Counted from the first letter of the stretch, positions 10,066-21,250 are shown. The stretch is 64,000 nt of DNA from Sipunculus nudus (GCA_026874595.1 CM049317.1:66444618-66508617), one strand, 5' to 3'. The notes: generated by a model not told the origin, from the letters alone. Translations and numbers: made by a program.

Positions 10066-10606
10066 CAAGTCCACCAACATGATACACGCAATAGCTGTTC
10101 CAATAAATTATATGTACCCAAACCTCGGACAGACTACTTAAAGAAATCATTTTTATGCCGAGGTCCTACTTTGTGGAACACATTAAATCAATCTCAAAGA
10201 AACTGCTCCTCCTTAAAGGTCTTTAAAAAGAGTATCATGTAATAAACCTCTGTGCCTTATAGGTCATATATTGCATGCTATTTCAAACTCTGTTATATTT
10301 CATATTTATGTCACACTCATGATTGCCTTGTATATAACGTTGCATGTCAGAGTTTTATATTCATGTTTAATATCACATCTTGCTGTATATTACGTTTAAT
10401 GTCATAGTTATATATTTTCATGTTAAAATTCCCATCTTGCTGCATAACTTTATCTTTAGTCACTTTAATTAATTCTGATTGCATTTTACATGTTTTATCT
10501 GTATATCCAAACAGGGCCCTGTGACAGATCAGACAATCTTGTCTGAACGGGCTACCCTGTATAAATATGTTTTAATAAATAATAAATAAATAAATAAATA
10601 AATGTT
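10066..10606 (+). pseudogene. 5'-truncated LINE: C-terminus of ORF2, 3' UTR and (TAAA)n tail
   Basis: The frame 10066-10242 reads HDTRNS, then VPKPRTDYLKKSFLCRGPTL and WNTLNQ, then SLKVFKKSIM and stop. This pattern (H-x-TR.. P-x-RT.. SF-x-x-x-GP-x-x-WN) ends the reverse transcriptase ORF of many CR1/L2/jockey-like LINEs. The 3' UTR holds a small hairpin (CAGACAATCTTGTCTG, about 10531-10546) and finishes in AATAAATAAATAAA repeats. Only the last part of the element is present, as is usual for incomplete reverse transcription. It lies in receptor intron 4, same strand. Confidence 0.82.
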
Positions 10607-10859
10607 TCTGAGTTTATGTCCCGCTGACAATGTCCCCATGGGGATAATGAGCTGCATTGGCGAATGTGTGCGCTCTCTGAGTGCATTCTACTTTATTTCT
10701 GGGTAACTTTACTCCCCTTTGTCTCTCTCTCTCTCAAACATATAAACGGACACTCTAAAAGATATAGAATATATTATTAATTATGCATGTTTTCACCCAT
10801 GTACCATAAATTTATAAGAAAAGTATACACGTATGATGTTTGTCATTCATTTGTTTTAG

Positions 10860-10937
10860 AACTTAATGTAACTACATCATCTGGAAGACTGCTTTCAACT
10901 CAGTCACGCGAAATTGGATTTCCTCTAAATATTAATA
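10860..10937 (+). CDS. C-type lectin-like receptor, exon E: extracellular stalk
   Basis: A 78 bp exon between TTTGTTTTAG (ends 10859) and GTAAGT (10938), phase 1-1, 26 codons. It encodes ELNVTTSSGRLLSTQ and then a short neutral stretch ending NIN. It is rich in Ser and Thr with one sequon (NVT), fitting a glycosylated stalk between CTLD2 and the membrane. Support is splice sites, open frame, phase match and position; such a linker has no family motif of its own. Confidence 0.75.
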
Positions 10938-11820
10938 GTAAGTAGCATACCGGTGAACCTTTATTAATTTTAAGAAAAATACTATTTCTGCGCAAGGTTT
11001 GGATTCCACGATCTCATATTATAAACGCATTTCAACCCGATTTAAACATTTTGAACCAGGATTATGGGTGGTACATATATATAATTGTAGTGATACAGTA
11101 AAAACAATTATTTAGTTACCCCAAACTGTGGATGCGCACACATATAGGCATTTATAATGGACTGACAGGGCATATCCGAATTTACTCTCTTTTCTCAATG
11201 TCAAAATGTGTAATTGAATAACGTTATTTTGCCTGGAATTTCTCAGTGCGTGAAAAGCTCTACCAATATGGATGGATGTACGCATACCAGTTAACTGAGA
11301 TATATATGGGCGTTATACACCCTAATACGAACAATCAATTACGCATGCGTACACTAAGATACGGGAGTTTAAAGCCTTAGCATTACACATTTTACGCGCA
11401 GATTGGAAATTTGAGTAAATCAGAATGGAAAATGTTGGGTTATGGTCAATCACAATTTTCCGACTGACATTTATTGAAATTGCTTGTGCTGTATGTAAGT
11501 TCAAATTTTACAAACAATGGCTCAAATTATTCTTGTTGCAATTAAAGCGTTTCTTTATATAGATATGTCATGCTTTATACTACACGGAGTTTATTAAGAC
11601 CACAAAAAGATTAAAATTTCTAAATTCAGTGATTGAATTATAAAAAAAGCATTGTTGCATATTTTTCAAGGCACGGGGAGTTATATTAAACCGCACTTCT
11701 GGTCAGTTTGGCTGCCCATTGAATGGAATGGCTTAGTTTCACAAGTCATAATTTGACGTATTAACTAATTCTGCATAGACCACTTTCGGAATTCCTTTTA
11801 ATTATGATTTTCATTTACAG

Positions 11821-11935
11821 GGACATACTATACGGTCAGTGTTTTAGGAGTTTTCGCAGTTGTTGGAATCTTCATTTTCTGGATATGGGGAGCACATCAG
11901 ACGTGCAAGAAAAAACCCGGGGTGTCATTTGAAAG
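11821..11935 (+). CDS. C-type lectin-like receptor, exon F: transmembrane helix
   Basis: Acceptor TTTTCATTTACAG ends at 11820; donor GTATAC starts at 11936. The exon is 115 bp and changes phase from 1 to 2. It encodes about 20 hydrophobic residues (VSVLGVFAVVGIFIFWIW) and then GAHQTCKKKPG, a Cys next to a basic stop-transfer cluster. This orients the two CTLDs outside and the C-terminus in the cytoplasm, a type I protein if the missing 5' exon encodes a signal peptide. Confidence 0.87.
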
Positions 11936-12456
11936 GTATACCACACAGTTACGTTTAAAGAAAAACACATCTTAATTAAACAACTGCGCATTCAACAAAT
12001 GTCCTGACATACCCGCCTCCAAACCCTGCCCACGGGACACTCGAAAAAAAACAACAGATTTTGCCTGAGCCCTTTCATCAACAGGACCAAATGTCCCAAA
12101 AATACACTTTTTATTTTGATTAACATTACTTAGACTTTGCCGGTTAGTCCTGAACACATATTTTGTCCATCAAAAAATATCTCTAAACAAATGTTTATAC
12201 AAATGAAAGATAAACACACACACACAAACAAGTAGGAAAATATCAAGTCGATTCTGAGAAGAGCAGACATTTGGGTTAACTGAGTGAAAATAAAACCCAA
12301 AGCGACCCATCATCACCGTATATACCTTAATATATGAAGAGTCACTCATGACCAAAGCACCCTACGGGAGTGAAAGGCCTGTCCTGTGTCATTTTATAAT
12401 ATAAGGCCGTAGGCTGACAAAATTCACCAGGGGACACTGGCCGAAGGAAAACCTAT

Positions 12457-12481
12457 GATATATATATATATATATATATAC

Positions 12482-12520
<39 letters not shown>
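12457..12520. repeat. (TA)n then (GA)n compound microsatellite
   Basis: About 16 TA units pass through CATATATAT into about 16 GA units, within receptor intron 6. Confidence 0.96.
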
Positions 12521-12524
<4 letters not shown>

Positions 12525-13186
12525 AAAGGTCTGAAACCATCTAAAGTGCCCCTTGCAGGTGTCCCTGAATTCTGACAAAAGTCACGTTAAAATAAACACT
12601 TTTACACTATCCTGGACATCGTGAGTACTTTACTGTATGAATTAAGGTCGTGTCTGTTAATTTTCAACTGCTCAGACAGACTTTCGTGTTTATATAACCT
12701 GATGATTTTGTGAAGAAAATAATAGCTATCCTTTACCAGTTCTATACAGAAACATACTTATGAAATAAAAATGCGTGAAGAGCAAAAACATATTATCATT
12801 GCTTTAGGATGGAATAGAAGCATTTATTCACCGTTTTTCTACAATTAACTAATTTCTACAAGGAAACATTCTATACTTTATCAAAACATTTTAAAGTTTT
12901 ATCTGCAATCCCTAGGGCGGAAGGGGGAGGGTTAACTTGCTCCCCATCCCGTCCGAAGCGTCCAGCCCAGAGATATGTACCTGCATTTGTGTGTGTACAA
13001 ACTTTACGTTTTATATAAGGACATTCCTGGAAATGGAAACAAAATATAAAAAAATACTAATTTTGTTAATGAGGTTTGTACCATATCATCGAATTACAGA
13101 GTACTGTACATATAAACAACCGCGAGGTTGCTTATTAGAAATAGCGAAATACACGTGTAACATAAAATTTACACATTCGTTTGCAG

Positions 13187-13445
13187 TGTGGAAGAGAATG
13201 GAACGGAAGACAGGAACGGTTCATATGCCGCGCATGAGTCAGCGTTTATACAGCTTAATGACGCAACAGACGAGTATTGTGGGATCTATTCTGACTGCGA
13301 CGTCACTTCCGCTCGTCGCATATGTCCTTCAAATGATCAGTATCTCCATACGTCGTTCTTTATGAATTCTTTGCAAAACAGTCCTGTCTCTCACGGACGT
13401 CATGTAAGGGTGTCTGATGACGATGACGAGGAATACAGTGATTGA
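13187..13445 (+). CDS. C-type lectin-like receptor, terminal exon G: cytoplasmic tail
   Basis: Acceptor CATTCGTTTGCAG ends at 13186; the frame entered in phase 2 runs 86 codons to TGA at 13443-13445. The tail has five tyrosines in the contexts GSYAAH, DEYCGIYSDC, QYLHTS and EEYSD, and a final acidic block (SDDDDEE). YCGI fits the Y-x-x-hydrophobic endocytic sorting form. None matches the ITIM, hemITAM or ITAM consensus, so direct inhibitory or activating signalling of the vertebrate type cannot be claimed. The start is set by the phase from exon F; the upstream ATG at 13188 is just inside the exon in the same frame and is not the start. Confidence 0.85.
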
Positions 13446-14757
13446 ACAAGTCGGAGCCAACAGACCTCCGCCATAATCTTCTAAACAGACTTTCTTGTGT
13501 TGAAACGGCCTGTACCGGGTAAAATTGAATTGCCCTGTGGCAAAGTGGTATTTTATCCTTTGAATTAAAAATAATATATTATAGTGACAATGATGCTTTA
13601 AGATAATGGATTATTCATTTAGGGGCGACTTAACCCTCTACAAATTTATTCAAAATATGTTTATAACATTTTGTGTTAAGTCATTAACAGACAAACCAGC
13701 CGACTAACGAACCAAGGGAAAAACATAATACCTTCCTGACGGATGTATAACATTTTGTCAATGCACATTATATAGGTAATTTTGACGAAAGAGCGTGCGA
13801 TTTGTGCGCAGTAGTGTTCGGGTCAAATGACCCAAGAGCAACATTTGCTTCTATCTGACGACATTTGCTGTTGATTTCGAAAGAAGACAATTAAGCTAAG
13901 CTGCACTATATAATATAGTGTAGTGCATTTTAGCGGGTGGTATTTAACAGAATGCTTTTGAATATAAAGAAGACGAAATACTGTGAATGGCTTCCTGTTC
14001 GTCAGGGTTTTCCTATTCGGGATATTCGAGAAAGGGAAATTATGGTAAAAATTAAACAGTCGCGATTAAGAAGCCACAACTGCACAGGTGAACAGTTTAT
14101 TTATTCTATAGTCTCAACGGCATCTCACCTTTATTGTGCCGGTAGCGCCAACACTAGCATACATTCAATGTTACCCATTATTCAGAACTGATTATTTAAA
14201 AAATATTATTTCTTTTTTTTTAAATCTGCCGGACAAAGAAATCCTAATTGTCCGATGTTCCCTTACATACAAATGTTAGGATGTTGCGTGCATATTAGGA
14301 GCTGGCTATAATCATGTAAATGTAAGTTACTGTTAATAAATTGTAAAAAAGAAATCCTAGCGAAACACTGAAGAGGTGAAAATCGCAAATATGTAGTTAA
14401 CCTCAGTAATTAAGTTTCGCAAATGAGTACCAAATAGCTGGAGGCACATTTATATATAAAACTTCTGTATTAGGATGTACAAAAAGACAAAAAAGCTGTG
14501 AAACTCGAAATCTGCAGTTTACGGAATGAAAGCATCCGCCATGTTGGAATTCGCTATTGTAGGATGCTCCCAAAACCGTGTTGGCATTCACTTATTCGGC
14601 AAATATTCCAAGGTATAATCGTGCTAAAATGACTATACATTTAAGAATATTCCTTGATAATTTTCAGGAATCCAGATCATGTACAGGATCCACACAAAAA
14701 TATATTGGCCAATTAGCGAAATTCCCTGAAAATTTAATGAGGTTCCTTTCATAAGTT
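13446..14757. other. 3' UTR and downstream flank of the receptor gene
   Basis: After the stop the sequence is AT-rich. ATTAAA at 13564-13569 and AATAAA at 14335-14340 are possible polyadenylation signals; nothing shows which is used. An open frame at about 13937-14191 is not similar to any family I recognise. Confidence 0.5.
14335..14340 (+). terminator. Candidate polyadenylation signal AATAAA
   Basis: First canonical AATAAA on the plus strand after the receptor stop, in TTAATAAATTG. The closer variant ATTAAA at 13564 is an alternative. Confidence 0.3.
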
Positions 14758-14759
14758 GT

Positions 14760-14930
14760 GACACACACACACACATCCCACACACACACATCTCACACAC
14801 ACACACACGCACACACACATATATCACACCCACATCACACACACATCACACGCATCACACACACATCACACACACACAAACACACATCACACACATCACA
14901 CACACAGACACACACACGCGCACACACCCT
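14760..14930. repeat. (CA)n-rich block with CATCACACA variants
   Basis: A long stretch of CA dinucleotides interrupted by TC and AT steps. Open frames reading His-Thr or Cys-Val repeats here are artefacts. It leads into the GAGGTC repeat region, whose units also contain short CA tracts. Confidence 0.95.
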
Positions 14931-14938
14931 TACCTACA

Positions 14939-15262
14939 GGACCTACAAAGTGAGGTCTCTGACAAAACCCTACAAAATGAGGTCCTATATAACGCGTATC
15001 AAATTTAACTTTTTTGTAACAGTTTTATATTTATTATCATGTAATTATTCATAAAATCACATTTTTAACAAATTTTCCCCATTTATTTTCAAGTTTTTCC
15101 ATATGAAAAACCACTAACAAAGTGAGGTCTCTGACAACACACAGCAAACCGAGGTCTTCACACACACTATGACAAACAGCCATCAAAGTGAGGTCTCGGA
15201 TAACATAAGTCAACCCGGAGTCTTCACACACACACCATTACAAACCACGAACAAAGTGAAGT
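14939..15262. repeat. Short GAGGTC repeats without insert
   Basis: Units of roughly 70-80 bp contain AACAAAGTGAGGTCTC followed by GGATAACATA or TGACAAC, then GGAGTCTTCACACACAC and TATGACAAAC. They recur at about 14945, 15115 and 15185 and give the base unit into which the TIR element of the following array was inserted. Confidence 0.75.
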
Positions 15263-17790
15263 CTCGGATAACAGATAGCAGTCAGTGGCGGATCCGGGGG
15301 GGGGGGGGGGGCTCAAGGGGTCCTGACTCTCCCCCCCCCCCCACCGCCTTTGAAGCCGAAACAATCTTTTTTTTCGGGTTTCAAACAAAATTCGCGATCT
15401 GGACCTTGATTCTGGACCAGAGGACAATTTCTTATTTTTTCTTTTAATCATCCTGGGTTGGACCCTCTCAAGAATCCTGAATCCGCCACTGTACAGTAAA
15501 CAGTCATCACACACACACTATGACAAACCACGAACAAAGTGAGGTCTCGAATGACAGATAGCAGTTAATGGCGGATCCAGAGGGGGGTCAAGGGGGTCCA
15601 GATCCCCCCCCCCCACCTTTTTAGCAGAAACATTTTTTAGGGTTTCAAACCAAACTTTGCGACCTGGACCCCTTCATTTCCGAACAAGAGGAACTTTTTT
15701 TCGGTTTTCATTTATTTTTCCTATTCGGACCCTCTCCAAAATCCTGAATCGGCCACTACACAGTACGTTAACCAGAGTCTTCACACACACACTATGACAA
15801 TCCACGAACCAAGTGAGGTCTCGGATGACAGAAAGCAGTGAATGGAGAATCCGCGGGGTAGGGGGTTAAGGGGGTCCGCCTCCCCCCCCCCCTCCGCCTT
15901 ATTAGCCGAAACCTTTTTTAGGGTTTCAAACCAAACTTTGCGACCTGGACCCCTTCATTTCCGAACAAGAGGAACTTTTTTTCGGTTTTCATTTAGTTTT
16001 CCTAGTCGGATCCTCTCCAAAATCCTGAATCGGCCACCACACAGTACGTTAACCAGAGTCTTCACACACACACTATGACAATCCACGAACAAAGTGAGGT
16101 CTCGGATGACAGAAAGCAGTGAATGGAGAATCCGCGGGGTAGGGGGTTAAGGGGGTCCGCCTCCCCCCCCCCTCTCCGCCTTATTAGCCGAAACCTTTTT
16201 TAGGGTTTCAAACCAAACTTTGCGACCTGGAGCCCTTCATTTCCGAAAAAGAGGAACTTTTTTCGGTTTTCATTTAGTTTTCCAAGTCGTATCCTCTCCA
16301 AAATCCTGAATCGGCCACCACACAGTACGTTAACCGGAGTCTTCACACACACACTATGACAATCTACGAACCAAGTGAGGTCTCGGATGACAGAAAGCAG
16401 TGAATGGAGAATCCGCGGGGTAGGGGGTTAAGGGGGTCTGCCTCCCCCCCCCCTCTTTCCGCCTTATTAGCCGAAACCTTTTTTATGGTTTCAAACCAAA
16501 CTTTGCGACCTGGACCCCTTCATTTCCAAACAAGAGGAACTTTTTTCGGTTTTCATTTAGTTTTCCTAGTCGGATCCTCTCCAAAATCCTGAATCGGCCA
16601 CCATACAGTACGTTAACCAGAGTCTTCACACACACACTATGACAATCCACGAACAAAGTGAGGTCTCGGATGACAGAAAGCAGTGGATGGATAATCCGCG
16701 GGGTAGGGGGTTAAGGGGGTCCGCCTCCCCCCCCCCCTCCGCCTTATTAGCCGAAACCTTTTTTAGGGTTTCAAACCAAACTTTGCGACCTGGACCCCTT
16801 CATTTCCGAACAAGAGGAACTTTTTTCGGTTTTCATTTAGTTTTCCTAGTCGTATCCTCTCCAAAATCCTGAATCGGCCACTACACAGTACGTTAACCGG
16901 AGTCTTCACACACACACTATGACAATCCACGAACCAAGTGAGGTCTCGGATGACAGAAAGCAGTGAATAGAGAATCCGCGGGGTAGGGGGTTAAGGGGGT
17001 CCGCCTCCCCCCCCCCCCCTCTCCGCCTTATTAGCCGAAACCTTTTTTAGGGTTTTAAACCAAACTTTGCGACCTGGACCCCTTCATTTCCGAACAAGAG
17101 GAACTTTTTTCGGTTTTCATTTAGTTTTCCTAGGCGTATCCTCTCCAAAATCCTGAATCGGCCACCACACAGTACGTTAACCGGAGTCTTCACACACACA
17201 CTATGACAATCCACGAACCAAGTGAGGTCTCGGATGACAGAAAGCAGTGAATGGAGAATCCGCGGGGTAGGGGGTTAAGGGGGTCTGCCTCCCCCCCCCC
17301 CCTTTCCGCCTTATTAGCCGAAACCTTTTTTAGGGTTTTAAACCAAACTTTGCGACCTGGACCTCATCATTTCCGAACAAGAGGAACTTTTTTTCGGTTT
17401 TCATTTAGTTTTCCTAGTCTGACCCTCTCCAAAATCCTGAATCGGCCACTACACAGTACGTTAACCGGAGTCTTCACACACACACTATGACAATCCACGA
17501 ACCAAGTGAGGTCTCGGATGACAGAAAGCAGTGAATGGAGAATCCGCGGGGTAGGGGGTCCGCCCCCCCCCCCCTTTCCGCCTTATTAGCCGAAACCTTT
17601 TTTAGGGTTTCAAACCAAACTTTGCGACCTTGACCCCTTCATTTCCGAACAAGAGGACCTTTTTTTTAGGTTTTCATTTAGTCTCCCTGGGTTGGCCACC
17701 TTCAGAATCCTCGATCCGCCACTGTGCAGTAAACCGGAGTCTTCAAACACACAATATGACAAACCACGTACAAAGTAAGGTCTCGGATAA
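15263..17790. repeat. Nine-copy ~280 bp satellite array built from a TIR element inside a GAGGTC repeat
   Basis: The anchor TATGACAA recurs with TGACAA at 15521, 15795, 16076, 16357, 16640, 16920, 17204, 17488 and 17757: periods 274, 281, 281, 283, 280, 284, 284 and 269. Each unit is CACGAACAAAGTGAGGTCTC and GGATGACAGAAAGCAG, then a ~205 bp insert starting near TGGCGGATCC or AATCCGCGG with poly-G and poly-C tracts, ending AATCGGCCAC or ATCCGCCACTG, then ACGTTAACCGGAGTCTTC and CACACA. Repeated 60-80-codon open frames inside it are products of the repeat, not genes. Confidence 0.93.
15283..15491 (+). mobile_element. Best-preserved copy of the GGCGGATCC TIR element
   Basis: Runs from CAGTGGCGGATCC to GAATCCGCCACTG, perfect inverted ends over CAGTGGCGGAT apart from one base, with a poly-G and a poly-C tract near the left end that can pair. 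At 209 bp it has no coding capacity. Similar CAGTGGCG-starting elements are common in animal genomes and are often assigned to hAT; the target duplication here is unclear, so the superfamily is tentative. Confidence 0.75.
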
Positions 17791-18240
17791 CATACAGGAC
17801 ACGTGGCTGTATTTATTTTCCCTATATAACATCTATAAAACACCTGAGGTTTGGGCCTCTTTTAAATAATTTTCAAAACAAATTCTAATATTAAACTTTA
17901 TTTTACCTGAGAATTTGTTGTTTCTTCAGTCAAACTAGATCAAGAAAAAGGGGGCTTGTGTATCTCCTTTTCTAACCATCCTGGCCCGAATGCAGTGAAG
18001 CCCAAAATACCCCACCAAGCAGTCCCAAACAAGCATTTGGACATCTCTTTGATTGGCCATAGATTAAAAAAAAATTGACCAATACTGTCATTTTTATTGG
18101 AAATTATGCTTAACATACTTAAAAATCAAACAATGGGATGTTTTTGATGCTCCACCACATGATGGCTAGAGCCAACCAGAGAAAGCCAGACCATTCACTA
18201 CTCTCCTTCAGGTCACCAAGGTCATGTAAACAAATAGGAC
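17791..18240. other. Spacer between GAGGTC repeats
   Basis: AT-rich sequence with no gene or known repeat, between the end of the array and an isolated GAGGTC unit. Confidence 0.5.
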
Positions 18241-18244
18241 CACG

Positions 18245-18350
18245 TGACCTACAGTTACCCCTAGTGTTAACACACCATGACAAACCACGAACAAAGTGAG
18301 GTCTACACTTGACTGGAACCTTCACATACACAAAGAGAGGACTCGGATCA
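18245..18350. repeat. Isolated GAGGTC unit
   Basis: ACCATGACAAACCACGAAC, then AAAGTGAGGTCTAC, then CTTCACATACAC and AGGACTCGGATCACAT: a diverged base unit without the TIR insert, about 450 bp after the array. Confidence 0.75.
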
Positions 18351-19471
18351 CATCACTTGCGCCTTAGATGTGTTTTATCTGGTCTGTTTCAAACATGGCA
18401 TACTAATTATTTGCTTAAAATTCATCAATTGGGCTATGCGCTAATGGTCTCCTAAAAAGGGGTGTATGCAAGTACTTACAATTAACTTGCTGTGACTATA
18501 ACTTTTAGGTGTGAGTCGAATAAGAAATATGGATATGCTTTCAATTATTTTATTTAATTCGATATAAAAAGTAACAAAGTCATTTATATTTGTTATATAC
18601 ATATAAAAATTTGCAACATCAGCATCTTTATTTTTTTTTCATTTTACCACAAACTGTGGAGTTTATTGCCATAAATTACCAAAAAATAGATTAATGTACT
18701 TCTTTGTATTTTTTTTTTGTTTTATAAAAGCCAATTTTAGAGCAACAGTAGATACATTTAAGCACATTGATTAAATATTATTATTAAGGACATGTCATCT
18801 GCAATATGCAGCAGTAAAAAGCAGAACAAATCTGAAAAAAATATATCATCCAATTATATATTAATATTAATTTTATAATAATTATATTTTACTTAATATA
18901 TATCCCTGTGAAAAGTGTATATTTTGCATCAAATTGACTGATCTGAAACACATCAAACTTGTCAGTAATGCCACAATCTAAAGATGATTAAATAAGTTAT
19001 CCTTTATAGTCTTATTTCTGTACTTATACATCATACTTTGGACCATAGAAATGATATAACGCACATGGGTGAGACCTATTTTCCATTCATCATTCAAAGA
19101 ATGAACAAAACTGGTTGAAGCAGCTCTTTAACATTTGACATTCAAACTTGAAATGACACCATAATCAATTCTTTTTCATTAAAAAAAATATTCAAAATCT
19201 CAATTTTCCCGGCAACTACTGATTGCTTCGAAATCTGTTGTGCATAATTATACATTTTGGATAGCCTTTCCTGTTGTATATGAACCTAGCCGTACAGATG
19301 GTTCCAAACGTTATCAAGGTGACACCATGGAGGCACTGTGTAAATCAGTTTAAAGTAAAAAAAGAGTAAACTTCTTTGAAATAAATAGTGAAAAAGGGTA
19401 AAATTAGCGACAATACCCTATTTATTATCACAGACTGAATAAAGATGTGCTGCGCATACTACAATTATGTA
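18351..19471. other. AT-rich intergenic DNA
   Basis: No coding exon, structural RNA or recognisable element seen. Confidence 0.5.
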
Positions 19472-19650
19472 AAGTAGAACCCTGCCTTGTGACCATCCCA
19501 CAATCGCGACCAACCCCTGAATTATAGGCCTATACGACCATTTTTCTCGGTCCATCATTTATGATCTGCGTAACTTAGAATTTCACTGATACGACCATCC
19601 TCAAATTACGACCATTTTGGTCAGTCCCAAAGGTGGTCATAATTGTGGGG
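19472..19650 (+). mobile_element. pogo/Tigger-like terminal fragment (type 1)
   Basis: AGTAGAACCCTGCCTTGTGA, later CGACCATTTTGGTCAGTCCC and AAAGGTGGTCATAATTGTGG. This GTAGAACC..GACCA..GGTCCCAAAGGTGGTC layout is typical of the ends of pogo/Tigger-type Tc1-mariner elements. No second terminus was found, so it is a fragment or solo end. Confidence 0.55.
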
Positions 19651-19718
19651 TACATATATCGACATGTATCAGTCCCAAAGTTAGACACATACATGGCGCA
19701 CATCCCCTGCATGCAGAC

Positions 19719-21139
19719 TACAGCCCTGCGAGGCCCGAAATTTGGAGCCCGCATCCGCCCCGCAAAACAGCCCTTCAGCCTGCAACCGCCCCGCCCCGCA
19801 GCTGAAAAAAACCCGCCCCGTACCGCCCGGCATATACAAAGTTTAAAATTGACCCGTACCCGCCCCACATATTCAACTTTTAGCACGCACCCGCCCTACA
19901 CTTTTGCCAAATAATCAGCCCGCAAACTAACCTCTATAGGAAAACAAACACAAAAAAAAAAAAATAAATAAATAAAAATAAAAAATGAAACCATGTAGAA
20001 AAATGTGATCTTATTAAAATATATTTATAATAAATGATCGCCACATTTGAGAAGATAGCATTTACACGTTTTACTGATATTATGACCTTTCCATTTTCCC
20101 GCTGGTAAGGAAGGAGCGTAATTGAATAACCATTTACCAAATGTAATTATTTACTGCCATATAACTGGAAATGTCAGTACTTTGGACACACTGATCAAAT
20201 AATGCTTATTTGTCTAGTTTAAAAGTATTAATTCAACATATTCAGATATTTAACTGATAATAAAATTAAACAGACCCATGTCTTCCATACGCATGGTGCT
20301 ATTTATTTGGAATCAAAGGAACAATTTCTATCAAGTATATGCTCAGAGCTGCACTTATACTACTCGTGCACTAGCTGCAGCAGCTGGAGGACAATTATTG
20401 TCTCACCACAGTTCACACCTTTTATTTGACAAAGCCGTGAGTCCTCTTTGGGGATTCAGCTAATTAGCTGAAAGGAGGAGGATTTGGAACTACAGAAAGA
20501 GCCCAGCCCTGGAGCATGGTTGAGATAGATACCAAAGAGCATGGCTTCTTGATCTCTTTCTGTTTGGCCCATGCAGTGCTCTAAACCAGCCAGTCTTGTT
20601 TGGTCCATTCATGAGGAGCACATCTCAGGATTTGTGAGTTATGTAAAGTTACATCCAGCGGGGAATAAAGCCAGATGCAGCCCATGCAGTGGCTATTATA
20701 AGGTCAAAGGTAGTAAGTGGTGCTCTTCACTCAGCCATGTTATGTAATATGTGAGACTGGCCATTGGCCACAAGTATATATACAGTGCTGAACAGACTAG
20801 ATATACAAAACAATATCCAGGTTCATATCTACAATATATAACCATTTGTCACTGCTTCTGAACCTGTCTCAAAATTCAAAGAGATTATACTTCATATGTT
20901 CAAAATGCAGTATTTCAGAAAATGGTAAAGTCAACGGAACATGAACAGACCTGTGTATCACATTTCAGTAAATATAGTCATCTTCATTCCTAAAAAAACA
21001 TGCATGTTTTCGGTCTGCAGTGACTCGTACTAAAATATCATGTATCAACCCCGTCCCGCATCTCCCTACTTTTAGCCCGCACCCGCCCCTCGTTTACTTT
21101 TTTTTGTCCGTCCCGCCCACAAAATCCTGTAGGGCTATA
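19719..21139 (+). mobile_element. hAT-like non-autonomous element with GC-rich subterminal repeats
   Basis: The left end TACAGCCCT is matched by AGGGCTATA at 21131-21139 (8 of 9 as inverted repeats). Flanking octamers ATGCAGAC (19711-19718) and ATGCAGGT (21140-21147) agree at 6 of 8 positions, as an aged 8-bp target duplication would. Inside both ends are CCGCCCCGC/CCCGCACCCGCCC-type repeats in the same orientation. No transposase frame is seen. hAT is inferred from the 8-bp duplication and GC-rich subterminal repeats. Confidence 0.6.
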
Positions 21140-21250
21140 ATGCAGGTACGGCCGTATTCAAAATGTTCTTACACTTCCTTGACATTTGCACACAAAATTT
21201 TTACAAATGCCCCATTCTTATTTTGACTGCAACACTTAAAAAAAAACAGA

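Noticed and set aside
14633-15054. His-Thr and Cys-Val repeat frames
   Set aside because: Translation of a (CA)n microsatellite.
15842-17490. A family of similar 60-80-codon open frames (MENPRGRGLRGSASPPP..)
   Set aside because: They recur once per satellite unit because the unit itself repeats; they span the TIR element's poly-C tract and show no protein family signal or splice context.
15263-17790. Regular spacing suggesting a CRISPR array
   Set aside because: Units of ~280 bp are repeated along their whole length with no unique spacers; eukaryotic satellite.
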